Origin: Cladopsammia gracilis
Lineage: Eukaryota > Cnidaria > Anthozoa > Scleractinia > Dendrophylliidae
Assembly: GCA_022457155.1 (NCBI GenBank)
Contig: JAJGOT010001098.1
Coordinates: forward strand, 1-64,000
Direction: 5' to 3'
DNA length: 64,000 nucleotides
Shown here one piece after another: positions 22,313 through 30,160 of this stretch. Each line of letters starts with the position of its first letter. The stretch's first letter is position 1. The notes under the pieces are model-generated. The model was not told where the DNA came from. It ran no database searches and worked only from the letters and a program-made list of their open reading frames with translations. The translations under genes and the position numbers were made by a program.

Positions 22313-22804
22313 TCATTTTAATGACTTACAAGCTTGTTCACTCTGAAAGAACGGTGACCTCTGCCTAACACTTGTCAACGATTTTACTTGTGCATCATTC
22401 CACTGTGTATCGTGCGACTTAAATTTAGCTTGAATTGCATTCATATCAACATTGCGTGCTCGATGAAATAAATAGAATAAGCAGTAGTCTCCACAAGTGT
22501 CTGAAGTAAGTCCCTGGAACGGTTTATTGTTGTATCGCGTAACATCTCGGTCTATGTATCCATCCATGCCATAGGTATCGGGAGGAAACCCGTAACTGTC
22601 AAAGAACTCAGTCTCCCACGGAGAGATAAAGTACATGGCCACCCAATGTGTCCCGGGCTGATCATGAGGGTCCGTATTTGCAATCATTCCCGAAGGATAC
22701 GTGTTAACAACTGGTAGTTTGTCTCTGGGGTAGACTCCTTGCATAATGGAGGCCAACATAGGATCTTGTAGTGCAGCTTGCCATAACTCAAAGGTGGTGT
22801 GCAT
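22313..22804 (-). CDS. Adenain-type cysteine protease of the Polinton
   Basis: It is a maturation protease of the adenovirus-protease (C5/Ulp1-like) family, which trims virion precursors. With the start at 22804 (MHTTFELW) the protein is 163 aa. The catalytic set is visible: His in 'GTHWVAM' (about residue 53), Asp in 'EFFDSYG' (about 69), Gln in 'PFQGL' (about 97) and Cys in 'DTCGDYCLFYL' (about 104). Adenovirus proteases have Glu or Asp at the acidic position, so Asp is acceptable. The frame runs open 19 codons further upstream to 22861, but that part overlaps the capsid gene. The start chosen lies 10 bases after the capsid stop. The frame is intact. Confidence 0.9.
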   Translation of the reverse strand: MHTTFELWQAALQDPMLASIMQGVYPRDKLPVVNTYPSGMIANTDPHDQPGTHWVAMYFISPWETEFFDSYGFPPDTYGMDGYIDRDVTRYNNKPFQGLTSDTCGDYCLFYLFHRARNVDMNAIQAKFKSHDTQWNDAQVKSLTSVRQRSPFFQSEQACKSLK

Positions 22805-22814
22805 CTCCTTTTCT

Positions 22815-24129
22815 TCAAGCGCCCTGCGACAGGTCGTACACAACGCGTCTGTTACGATCAATTTCTAACTGATTCTGGAATTCTGCGTACACGATTAAAT
22901 TGAGAACGGCTGGCGTTGGAGTGGCAAACTTTAAATAAAGATTGACGTTACCACTGCGATGGGGAACCAAATGATTAGGATGGCCACTTCCCGCTGGCGT
23001 TAAATCGAGTCTGAACAAACCATAACCATGCTCCCAATCTTCGCGATCAATATCTATCCCGTGACCGCAGTTCATATCTCCACTGCCTGAGAACAGGGTG
23101 TTGTAGCCATCAATCTGCTTACCACCTGTCAAGTCCAGACAGGAATAAGGAAGTTCTTCCCCATTGACAGTCAGTCGAACGGCGCTCAAACCAAACAGCT
23201 GGAAGTTGAAAGGATTTCTTGCAAGGCTTCTGTTATATGCGTCATTTCGCACCATTCCAAATACGAGGCATTGTGGGATACGTCCGTTAAATAGATCAGT
23301 TTCTGTATGATTCAATACTCCATTGGGGATGATCCTTGCATGTGTTGGGGTTCTTGTTAGTGTGTAAATGGCGGGTAGTGGTTTCTGGCCTGACATGGTG
23401 TTGACATGTTCCAACTTGGTGCTGTCTGCTACACGTACAGTACGAATACGGAGAGTACTTGATACGATTTGTAGCTTGCAGTCGTTAGCCTCTTCACCCG
23501 ACATGAGAGCAAAGTCGTCACTGTTGAGATCAATCTTTATCTTGATTTCTAAATTGTCTAACAGTAACTTGTCTATGTTGAACAAATCACAGAGGGGTAC
23601 ACCAACCATACCCACTTCAGCACTTGCACTGGTGAAAGCTCCTCTCTTTTTTGGGCCAGCATTATGATCTGCAGTGTTATCCCTTTCATCCATGTGTCCT
23701 GTAGTGTCCTTGTAGTAAAATGCTTTGGTCAAATAGGACTTCTTAGCCTGCCCCGTGAAGATAAGTCTTGATGTAAGCATTGTAAGCTTGGGTGTCGGAT
23801 TGCTCCGTGACAAGTGTTTCATTGATCTTGATGGTGAATTGTTTGATGATAGAGTGAAGAGCATTGTTGATTAACGTGTACTTTTTCCCTTCATATTGGG
23901 CATCTCCATTTCGTTTTGTAATTTTAACCACAAGACGCAGTTCAGTCTTGTTAATGTCGATGTAATCTGATAGAGGCTTGATCACAAACTCAATGGGATT
24001 GGTTCCACTCTGAATCGGTTCATAGTCAATCCATTTACTTTTGACGATAGAAACATCGGTGACCGGCACTTCGAATAACTGCAAACTGGAGTTAACTCCT
24101 GGAGCAGAGAAGGGATGTGCTGAAGCCAT
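22815..24129 (-). pseudogene. Polinton major capsid protein (double jelly-roll), one frameshift
   Basis: The first frame (24129-23743) begins MASAHPFSAPG and includes 'LQLFEVPVTDVSIVKSKWID'; it runs into a stop. The second frame (in-frame with 22815) carries the rest, including 'SYLTKAFYYKD', 'RNPFNFQLFGLSAVRLTVNG' and 'NLYLKFATPTPAVLNLIVYA'. Total length of about 435-440 residues, the position before the protease and the strand-rich composition fit the hexon-like double jelly-roll capsid protein of Polintons. The break is a one-base shift in or next to a GGGG tract (CCCC on the plus strand) near 23752-23758. Each half is otherwise free of stops, so the lesion is recent or an assembly error. 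A gap of two bases separates it from the preceding gene. Confidence 0.85.
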
Positions 24130-24131
24130 AC

Positions 24132-24590
24132 TCAGTCAAAAATAGTTTTGAACGTTGCTGATGATGTTCTCGGTTTCTTGACTTGTCTTGTACTGACAGA
24201 ATTCGCCTTTCGTTTACGTTTATATACTTTTCCACGCCCTTGTTGTTGCGTCATGTCCCGAAAAGCCTCAGTGAAAAATTGTTTTCCGGCAGCTTTTGCT
24301 CTCGTTTTCGCTGCTTTCTTCAGTGATTGCCCATTCATAATATCTTGAGCAATTTGCACTCCCGTATCTAATCCAGTGGACAGTAACCGTTTTCCCACTT
24401 TCTTTGCAGCGGTCTTGAGAAGAGGCGTTGCTGTTCGAAAGAGGGAACGAAACATTCCTCCCAATCCATTTCCATCTTGACCATAAGGGTGTGTTCCTCC
24501 ATAGATACTAATATCTCCTTTACCTCGTTGCCCAATAGGTATCACATAGCGCTGATAAGGATAAAATTGGTGGTTCATTGGTAGAAGCAT
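24132..24590 (-). CDS. Polinton core/minor virion protein, pX/pVI-like, 152 aa
   Basis: It is a small Gly- and Lys/Arg-rich protein directly upstream of the capsid gene. An N-terminal aromatic segment (NHQFYPYQRYVIP) is followed by 'GGTHPYGQDGNGLGGMFRSL', then 'FRTATPLLKTAAKKVGKRLL', an amphipathic helix after a GLGG turn, and a strongly basic C-terminus (YKRKRKA). This layout is that of the Polinton PX / adenovirus pVI- or pX-like proteins, which bind DNA or destabilise membranes during entry; the functional role here is inferred. The start could be the first ATG or the Met at codon 5. The frame is intact. Confidence 0.75.
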   Translation of the reverse strand: MLLPMNHQFYPYQRYVIPIGQRGKGDISIYGGTHPYGQDGNGLGGMFRSLFRTATPLLKTAAKKVGKRLLSTGLDTGVQIAQDIMNGQSLKKAAKTRAKAAGKQFFTEAFRDMTQQQGRGKVYKRKRKANSVSTRQVKKPRTSSATFKTIFD

Positions 24591-24591
24591 T

Positions 24592-25471
24592 TTACCGAAT
24601 TGTCCTTCGTCGAAAGTGTAATGTTACTCTGACAGCACCAGACGCAAATGATATCAGTTGACCAGTGTCGCTTCTTATATTGATTTCCACCGAGGAGAAA
24701 ATAGATGTTCGCAATCGATGATAGGTAGGGTGTTTGATTTCTTCTGCTACCATTTCACCCGGTTGGCCGCGAGGTAATATCATACGCAGCAGATTGGCTT
24801 GTACATCTCCCACGACCAAAGATTCAACGAGATCCGAGTATACATACATGGTCTGAAAAGAATGTTTGGAGAGCATACCCCATACCAATTCATCTTTACG
24901 ACGCATAGTGTTGGTGGTTGCTTCTAGGGTCACGCTCTTGTCCTTGTACATTTTTACAGCAGAAGAAGTATGGACTGTATAAACGGCGGGTATAAGTTCT
25001 TCGTGGTTCAGGTACCCCAAAGCTCGAGCTACATTCTTTGGTAACGTGACTTGAAATCCTGAGGGTAGGTGCAATTCATAGTAATATTGGGCTTTTTCGT
25101 GAATGTAGAAACATTCTTTTCCTCCAAGACGTGTGATCGTTTTTCCACTCTTGATATAAATGTCTGGAAAGGCACTTTCTAATCCTGTCACCATTCCACT
25201 GATCAAATCCTCGACTGTTTGTATGTGCCACGAGGTAAATATATCGGTAAGGTCCATGCCTTTTCACCATTGTAACGTAACAGATAGGACACCTGATTGC
25301 TGTGTATATTTTCCCAAGTATGTGGGTAAATAATATGCGTCATGCCACTTCCCAATCTTCACTTAAATGCACTTGACTTGGGAGTCGCATTTTGAAACTG
25401 GAAGGTGTGTTCTCAGGATACTGTTCTATGCTTGCATCACTGGCTACGACGACGTAAAAGCTGCTACTCAT
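24592..25471 (-). pseudogene. Second copy of the Polinton virion-type protein, two frameshifts
   Basis: It is a tandem paralogue of the gene at 25468-26328. The start at 25471 (MSSSFYVVVASD) overlaps the upstream stop as ATGA. The N-terminal part matches the paralogue (LPSQVHLSEDWEVA against LPRQIHLPDEEDWEVG), and the frame then stops at 25340. A middle segment continues in a second frame to about 25215. The remaining 221 codons (25257-24592, starting MDLTDIF) are in a third frame, with 'LPKNVARALGY', 'VYSDLVESLVVGDVQ' and the end motif 'GAVRVTLHFRRR'. Two single-frame shifts therefore disrupt it. I take it to be the penton/minor-capsid-like Polinton protein family, with moderate certainty. 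Confidence 0.7.
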
Positions 25472-26328
25472 CTTGTTCTTCTCCGAAAATGTAGTACAAC
25501 GTTCACTGTTCCACCTTGAAATGATATGGGCTGACCACATCCATTTGTTAAATAGATGTCAATCGTTTGAAATATCTTGGTTCTCAAGGGTAGATAGATT
25601 AAATGTTCAGGCTGCTCCATAACTGTCTGTCGGAATGAACTGTGTGGTACCATTTCGTGCAACAAATGCAGTCTAGTGTCACCGACCTGCCAAGGCTCGA
25701 TTATATTTGTGTGTACTTGGACTACTCTGTGTTTACAGCGACAGAGAGAGACTGTCTGAGGTATGACAAAGGTACCTGGAAAGGTGATAGAATTACGGAT
25801 GGGTAGCACACACCACACATATCCAAAGTCATTGGCCAATGAAGGATTCATTTTTACACCCATCGCGTTTACTTGACGAGGTTTGTTTTCACTTGTTATC
25901 CATCCAAGTGCTTGGGCAACAGGGGATGTCACCATCATCCACACATCTTGAGACGTGATTGTAATGTTCCACTCATCATCAACCGTTATGTTGAAGTGCC
26001 AAGGTTTGGGGACTTTGTTCATGCAATGAAGCAAACCTTCTACCACATCTAATGCTGTCCGATAACGTCCTACTGGTAACGTAAACGTTTCAACGTGCTG
26101 AGTTCCAAATCGGCGGAACATAACATGCGGGTGATCGCATTCGTGAGGCACTTCCAACCACGAAAATGGATAGATGACATGATGAAGTCCAACTTCCCAA
26201 TCTTCTTCGTCTGGTAGATGAATTTGTCGCGGTAATGCAACCCGGAAATACGAAGCTGAGTTGGAAGGAAATAAGTTCGTGTTGGCATTACTGGGAAGTA
26301 TAACGTAAAAATCTCCATCCTGTTTCAT
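25468..26328 (-). CDS. Polinton virion-type protein, 286 aa, penton/minor capsid candidate
   Basis: This is an intact reading frame starting two bases after the integrase stop. Landmarks: N-terminal 'FYVILPSNANTNLFPSNSAS', 'LPRQIHLPDEEDWEVGLHHV', a middle segment 'VAQALGW', then 'VHTNIIEPWQVGD', 'LPLRTKIFQTIDIYL' and the terminal strand 'GGTVNVVLHFRRRTR'. All of these recur in the neighbouring broken paralogue, which defines the conserved core. The beta-rich composition and the position between integrase and capsid genes fit the minor capsid/penton-like protein of Polintons, but no catalytic motif exists to confirm it. A fibre or receptor-binding role is an alternative. Confidence 0.75.
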   Translation of the reverse strand: MKQDGDFYVILPSNANTNLFPSNSASYFRVALPRQIHLPDEEDWEVGLHHVIYPFSWLEVPHECDHPHVMFRRFGTQHVETFTLPVGRYRTALDVVEGLLHCMNKVPKPWHFNITVDDEWNITITSQDVWMMVTSPVAQALGWITSENKPRQVNAMGVKMNPSLANDFGYVWCVLPIRNSITFPGTFVIPQTVSLCRCKHRVVQVHTNIIEPWQVGDTRLHLLHEMVPHSSFRQTVMEQPEHLIYLPLRTKIFQTIDIYLTNGCGQPISFQGGTVNVVLHFRRRTR

Positions 26329-26330
26329 GT

Positions 26331-26984
26331 TTACTGTAAGGACACCAGCTGCTTATAAGGAATCCAACTATCGTATTTCTTGGGCCAGCCTTTCCAATGA
26401 ACCAACGCTTCTTTGGAAGCACCTTTTCCACGATACTTTAAAATTTTTTCAATGCGAAACAGGTGATCTGGCTTTTCTATTACTTTCTGTAGCTCTGGCT
26501 CATAAAAGGTGCCTTGGATGAAATCACCGTCTGCTTCCTTCAGGCGATACACCGGAGGATCTCGGGGTATTCGTTGGGCAATTGTAAATGTCTCCTCCGT
26601 CCAGGATGGCAGATAACCTTTCTCAAAGATTCGCTTGTGCTTACTGATCTTGACTTGATCTCCTACGTTGAATTTATACTTGGTGGGGGCTGACTGTTTG
26701 TCGTACAAAGTTCTCCAAACATCTTGTGCATTAGACTCGTTGACATCGGCCGGTTTCATTTTGATGCTACGATGTATGTTCTGATTGTAATTTCCGTTGA
26801 CCAAACCGTCTAGTTTGTCCAAATAATGGTAAGAACTGGTCGTGGTAAACATTCTCCACATTAATTGCTTGAGAGTCCTGTTGAAGCGTTCAGCCACTTG
26901 GGCTTTGGTTTCGTTGTATGTCACAAAAAAGTGTACGTTTTCCTTTTTAAGAAATGTTTGAAAAGTTCTTCTTACTTTTGTGGT
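26331..26984 (-). pseudogene. Polinton integrase, C-terminal part with chromodomain
   Basis: The frame contains the end of a retroviral-type (rve) integrase core: 'TYNETKAQVAERFNRTLK', where the Glu of the D,D-35-E triad lies in AERFNRT. It is followed by 'NIHRSIKMKPADV' (the H-R-x-P-x2 block), an SH3-like segment 'KFNVGDQVKISKHK', and a chromodomain near residues 150-190, 'LVHWKGWPKKYDSWIPY'. An ATG-led frame begins at 26924, but integrase homology continues upstream without ATG to about 26984, where it stops. The zinc-binding HHCC domain and the two catalytic Asp residues are missing. The loss of the 5' part coincides with the start of the plus-strand SLOG gene at 26994. Confidence 0.88.
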
Positions 26985-26993
26985 GGCAAAGAC

Positions 26994-27707
26994 ATGGATC
27001 TTCCGATTGGAAATGACTATGTATTGTATACGGGTGGATGTACGGGAACGGATCGTGTGGCCGAAGACATAGCCCTACAACTTGGATTTTAAGTGAAAGT
27101 GAAAGTGGGACCCCTTCACCCCCGATCCAAAACCGTGACCCCTTTGACCGAAGAAGAATTGATGAAAGCTGAACCTTTCTTGCAACAAGCGGCGAAAAAC
27201 TTGAACAGAACTCTACTGCACCATTATACAAAGTCACCCTCTCATTACACCCGACAACTCTTACAACGAAATTATCACATCATCAAAGAGGCACAAACTG
27301 TTTGTGCGTTTGGGGAACTGAACGACTCCAAAACGCACGTCAAAGGGGGAACGGGATGGAGTGTACAATTGGCGTTGGATGCCCACAAGAATGTCTACGT
27401 TTACGACATCCCCAGCAAAACGTGGCACGAACCCTTCTATTATCGGTGGGATGAAGAAAGGCATTGGATCAAAGAGTTTGGGTTCCGACCTATCGGAGAA
27501 GGGCATTATTTTAAACCCATGGGATCGTGTCGCAGTTATCCAACCCTTCATAACCTCAGTGCTGTGGAGGGATCACGTCACATTTCCCCGGAGACGCAAG
27601 ACGAAATCGGAGCTCTCTTCCGGAGAACTTTTCGTCTAGAGAAAGACATACAAGCCTTGAACAAAGCCTTACAGGGAATGAGTTTGGCCAATCATTTTGG
27701 AGAATAA
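26994..27707 (+). CDS. SLOG-fold (DUF2493/YAcAr-like) protein carried by the Polinton, one in-frame TAA
   Basis: It is read on the opposite strand to all other Polinton genes. From the ATG at 26994, residues 10-21 are 'VLYTGGCTGTDR', the GGxxGxD loop of SLOG/LOG-like Rossmann proteins, followed by a helix 'VAEDIALQLGF'. Codon 33 is TAA (27090-27092). The same frame then continues to 27707 with 'LLQRNYHIIKEAQTVCAFGE' (RN motif plus the second strand) and 'KGGTGWSVQLALDAHKNVYV' (GGT phosphate-binding loop, then the strand of the fold). This order matches the DUF2493/YAcAr type of SLOG protein, which bind nucleotides or their derivatives and are often conflict- or signalling-related in prokaryotes. 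The single stop could be a mutation or a readthrough site. Enzymatic activity is unproven. The next ORF starts one base after the stop. Confidence 0.75.
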
Positions 27708-27708
27708 A

Positions 27709-27927
27709 ATGGGTTCGAGAGCTCTCAAAGCTCCCTTGGACCAGTACGTATCTTACTTCATTGGTTTTGATGGTGATCTTGAGAGTCGAATCATTCACGC
27801 TATCTACGATGGGTCAAATGGAATCAAGGGGAGCTCTGATATAGAACGTCCAGAAAGAAAAGAGGAAACACCGATAGACATAGACTCTGAAATGAATGGC
27901 GTTCAAAAACTTTCCCAGACAAATTGA
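27709..27927 (+). CDS. Small acidic ORF, 72 aa, downstream of the SLOG gene
   Basis: The ATG at 27709 lies one base after the SLOG stop codon. The protein has a compact N-terminal half with 'FIGFDGDLESRIIHAIYDG' and a charged, acidic C-terminal half (PERKEETPIDIDSEMN). A decayed copy of its middle part sits at the left end of the element (17955-18036), so this stretch belonged to the extended inverted repeat. I do not recognise a family. Coupling to the SLOG gene suggests a joint transcript. Confidence 0.5.
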   Translation: MGSRALKAPLDQYVSYFIGFDGDLESRIIHAIYDGSNGIKGSSDIERPERKEETPIDIDSEMNGVQKLSQTN

Positions 27928-28013
27928 TCATGTGTAATTTCTTTTTATAGTTGCAGTCTCAAAGACCCGAGGCATGTATCTTAGATCTTATTTTTATTAA
28001 ACGTATAGTTGAA

Positions 28014-28726
28014 TTTGTTACAAACATGTGTGAGACTTTGCAGAATTTGGGCTAAAACCCTTAACATTAAACTAAGAAATGATACTGCGCATGCGCTGTC
28101 GCTAAAAATCCGTTGAGTTTACTACATGTGTCCAACATGGAAGAGATCTTGGGTGACAATCATGTTTGTAATTGAATTTGAACCCATTTAGACCAAAAAA
28201 CCCTACTGCGCATGCGTACTGGTTGAAAAATCCAAAGTGTCCCAACCATGTTGTCCCACATGGAAGAGAACTTGTGTCCCTATAAAGGGATCTTAGAATT
28301 CGAGGTTAGGTAAGCAAATACACGACTTTGGTCGTTTTTGCACTGGCGGGGCTCGCCTCGAACTGGATGGGCCCCCCTGACTTTGATGAATAAATCATGA
28401 GATCCCCCATTTTGAATATTTCATAAGTTCCGCCATTTTGAATTAACAATGACGTCCTCCATTTTGAATTAGGGTTATTAGGACATGCGCAGCTGTAATT
28501 CTTAGGGTTAATATGCTAATAGGGTTAGGGTTATTAGGACATGCGCAGCTGTAATTCTTAGGGTTAATATGCTAATAGGGTTAGGGTTAGGACAATAGGC
28601 CTAGGGTTAAGACAATAGAATCTATTGTTCTCTAAACAATAGCCCATTGTTCTAGAGAACAATAGATCTATTGTTTCCATTGTTCAAGGTGCGAAAAGTG
28701 GTAGGATAGTAGCCGATACCACTACT
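28014..28726. repeat. Polinton right terminal inverted repeat
   Basis: It is the reverse complement of the left TIR over about 710 bases. It includes stacked 'gttagggttaggac' and 'tagggttattagga' motifs (TTAGGG telomere-like), a CAATAGATCTATTG palindrome near 28660, and the terminal 'gccgataccactact'. It has one more 'aggacatgcgcagctgtaa' unit context than the left arm and is slightly longer. Confidence 0.9.
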
Positions 28727-28730
28727 TATA

Positions 28731-28886
28731 GAGCGTATGCACTCACGTGGCAAGCAGCTATGCAAATTTATTGGAACAAAAGAAAGCGTTCAAATCCCAC
28801 AGGATTGTTTTGGTACACCAACATGGCCGCCGTTCTATTGTTTTGGTACACCAATATGGCCGCCGTGACGTCATGTGCATACGCTC
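28731..28886. mobile_element. TATA-targeting MITE, copy 1 (hosts the Polinton)
   Basis: The terminal inverted repeats are GAGCGTATGCACTCACG at the left and its near complement, CGTGACGTCATGTGCATACGCTC, at the right. The element is 156 bases long and is flanked by TATA at 28727-28730 and 28887-28890. The interior has two copies of 'ttggtacaccaayatggccgcc'. It lies inside LINE A. Its left end forms part of the Polinton target site: TATA plus the first two bases GA give the TATAGA duplication. Confidence 0.88.
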
Positions 28887-28890
28887 TATA

Positions 28891-29784
28891 GAAAGACTGG
28901 CACTCGGCTAGGATTTCCTGATCTGAGGTAACATAGTTGTTAGCATCTTGTTTTATCTGGCTTATGGTTCCTTGTTTGCAGTGTCTATTTTCAAGATTTA
29001 GAAAATATTTGGTATTTTTTCCTCCCTCATTATACCACCTAATTTTCAATCTTAGGATAGCGCCTCTTAATTAATTGTTCGATGTTCGATAATCTTCTCT
29101 CGTTCACCCCTTAGATCATTAAGTTGTTCACAAAGATCGTGATTTCGTGATTCGTTAGTCTCTTGATCTATATATCTTTTTCTAGTCTCGATATCATCTT
29201 TTCTTATTCAGCCTCGCGTTCTCTAGTTTGTTTAGACTTGTTTCTAACGTAAAATAGCGATGTTTCTCTTATTTTCAGTTTAATCATGCCCCAAAGTAAT
29301 ACAGGGTTAACCGAGTCGTCTTCTTTATATTCATTTTGAACGTTCGTGATTGCTGATTTTATAAAGTTGACATATTCCGTTTCGGTAAGATACGAGGTGT
29401 TAAATTTCCAAAACCCCGGACCTCTTTGGTTTATATGAAGGGACAGATTTATAGTGATCATGGAATGATCCGTTTTATAACCTGGAACAATATATATAAG
29501 CTTTGACTAACTAAAAAGAAATCAAGTCTACATTGAACCGTTGGTTGCCGTTGTCTCCACGTATATCTTTTTCATCTGGATTAAATATTCTCAAAAGGTC
29601 AACCAGGTCGAAATTTTCTTTAATTTCATTAATAATCTTTAGACTTTTTTGATCGGTTCTTGCAAGACCACCCTTTTTGTCTTTGTTAAAATACAGTAGA
29701 AGATTGAAGTCTCCACCTATAATTATGTCTAAAAGATGATCAGAAAAGTTTTGAAAAAAGGCAGGGTTGTCTTCGTTTGGAGCG
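28891..29784 (-). pseudogene. LINE A ORF2, end of endonuclease domain and region before RT
   Basis: The minus strand carries 'IYAPNEDNPAFFQNF' (29784 end), then 'LLDIIIGGDFNLLLYFNKD' (the endonuclease GDFN block), later 'ERRGPGFWKFNTSYLTETEY'-type sequence (29204-29461), and 'RWYNEGGKNTKYFLNLENRH' followed by 'EILAECQSFY' (28768-29049). Several frames are needed, so it is decayed. The protein continues beyond the MITE and Polinton at 17271 with 'NLYITNVSS'. Confidence 0.82.
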
Positions 29785-29788
29785 TATA

Positions 29789-29959
29789 GAGCTTATGCAC
29801 TCACGTGGCAAGCAGCTATGCAAATTTATTGGAACAAAAGAGTGTTAACATAAGAAAAGCGTTCAAATCCCACAGGATTGTTTTGGTACACCAACATGGC
29901 CGCCGTTCTATTGTTTTGGTACACCAATATGGCCGCCGTGACGTCATGTGCATACGCTC
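29789..29959. mobile_element. TATA-targeting MITE, copy 2
   Basis: It belongs to the same family as 28731-28886 but is 171 bases long; it keeps a 15-base stretch (about 29841-29856) that copy 1 lacks. It is flanked by TATA at 29785-29788 and 29960-29963 and inserted in the LINE A endonuclease coding sequence between 'LTLANI' and 'YAPNEDN'. Two such copies 1 kb apart in one LINE show a local or strongly TATA-dependent insertion habit. Confidence 0.88.
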
Positions 29960-29963
29960 TATA

Positions 29964-30160
29964 TGTTAGCGAGAGTCAACAGCTTTTCGTTGGCTTCGAT
30001 GTCGCAGATAATGAACCTCCCCAAGGGGTCTGTATAAACGCTTTTGAATTGCAAATTAAAGTTATTATTGAAAAGAAAACAGACACCTGCTTTGTTGCTT
30101 TCATAAGAGGTGAAAACGGTTTCTTATTTCCACCTAGCTCGGTTTTCTTTGTTCTTTTCA
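29964..30160 (-). pseudogene. LINE A ORF2, middle of endonuclease domain
   Basis: Minus-strand translation gives 'ESNKAGVCFLFNNNFNLQFK', 'SVYTDPLGRFIICDIEANEK' and 'LLTLANI', the central part of an APE-type endonuclease. The domain's N-terminal part lies at 31149-31332. The 1-kb segment between them is an insertion. Confidence 0.75.

Larger units (their letters stand above)
17278..28726. mobile_element. Polinton (Maverick) element, 11,449 bp, lacking DNA polymerase
   Basis: The element starts AGTAGTGGTATCGGC and ends with the reverse complement (...CTACT), flanked by TATAGA on both sides. It carries a minus-strand cassette: integrase end, two virion-type paralogues, core protein, major capsid protein, adenain-type protease, FtsK/HerA-type ATPase and two small basic proteins, with gaps of 0-10 bases or ATGA overlaps between most of them. 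A SLOG-domain gene and a 72-aa ORF sit on the plus strand at the right end. Polintons normally encode a protein-primed family B polymerase of roughly 1000 residues and a full retroviral-type integrase. The first is absent and the second is represented only by its C-terminal part. The 2.4 kb between the left TIR and the cassette is non-coding. This is a decayed, non-autonomous copy. Confidence 0.93.

Noticed and set aside
23743..23864. Programmed ribosomal frameshift in the capsid gene
   Set aside because: No classical slippery heptamer with a downstream structure was evident, and Polinton capsid genes are normally a single frame. A simple indel is more likely.
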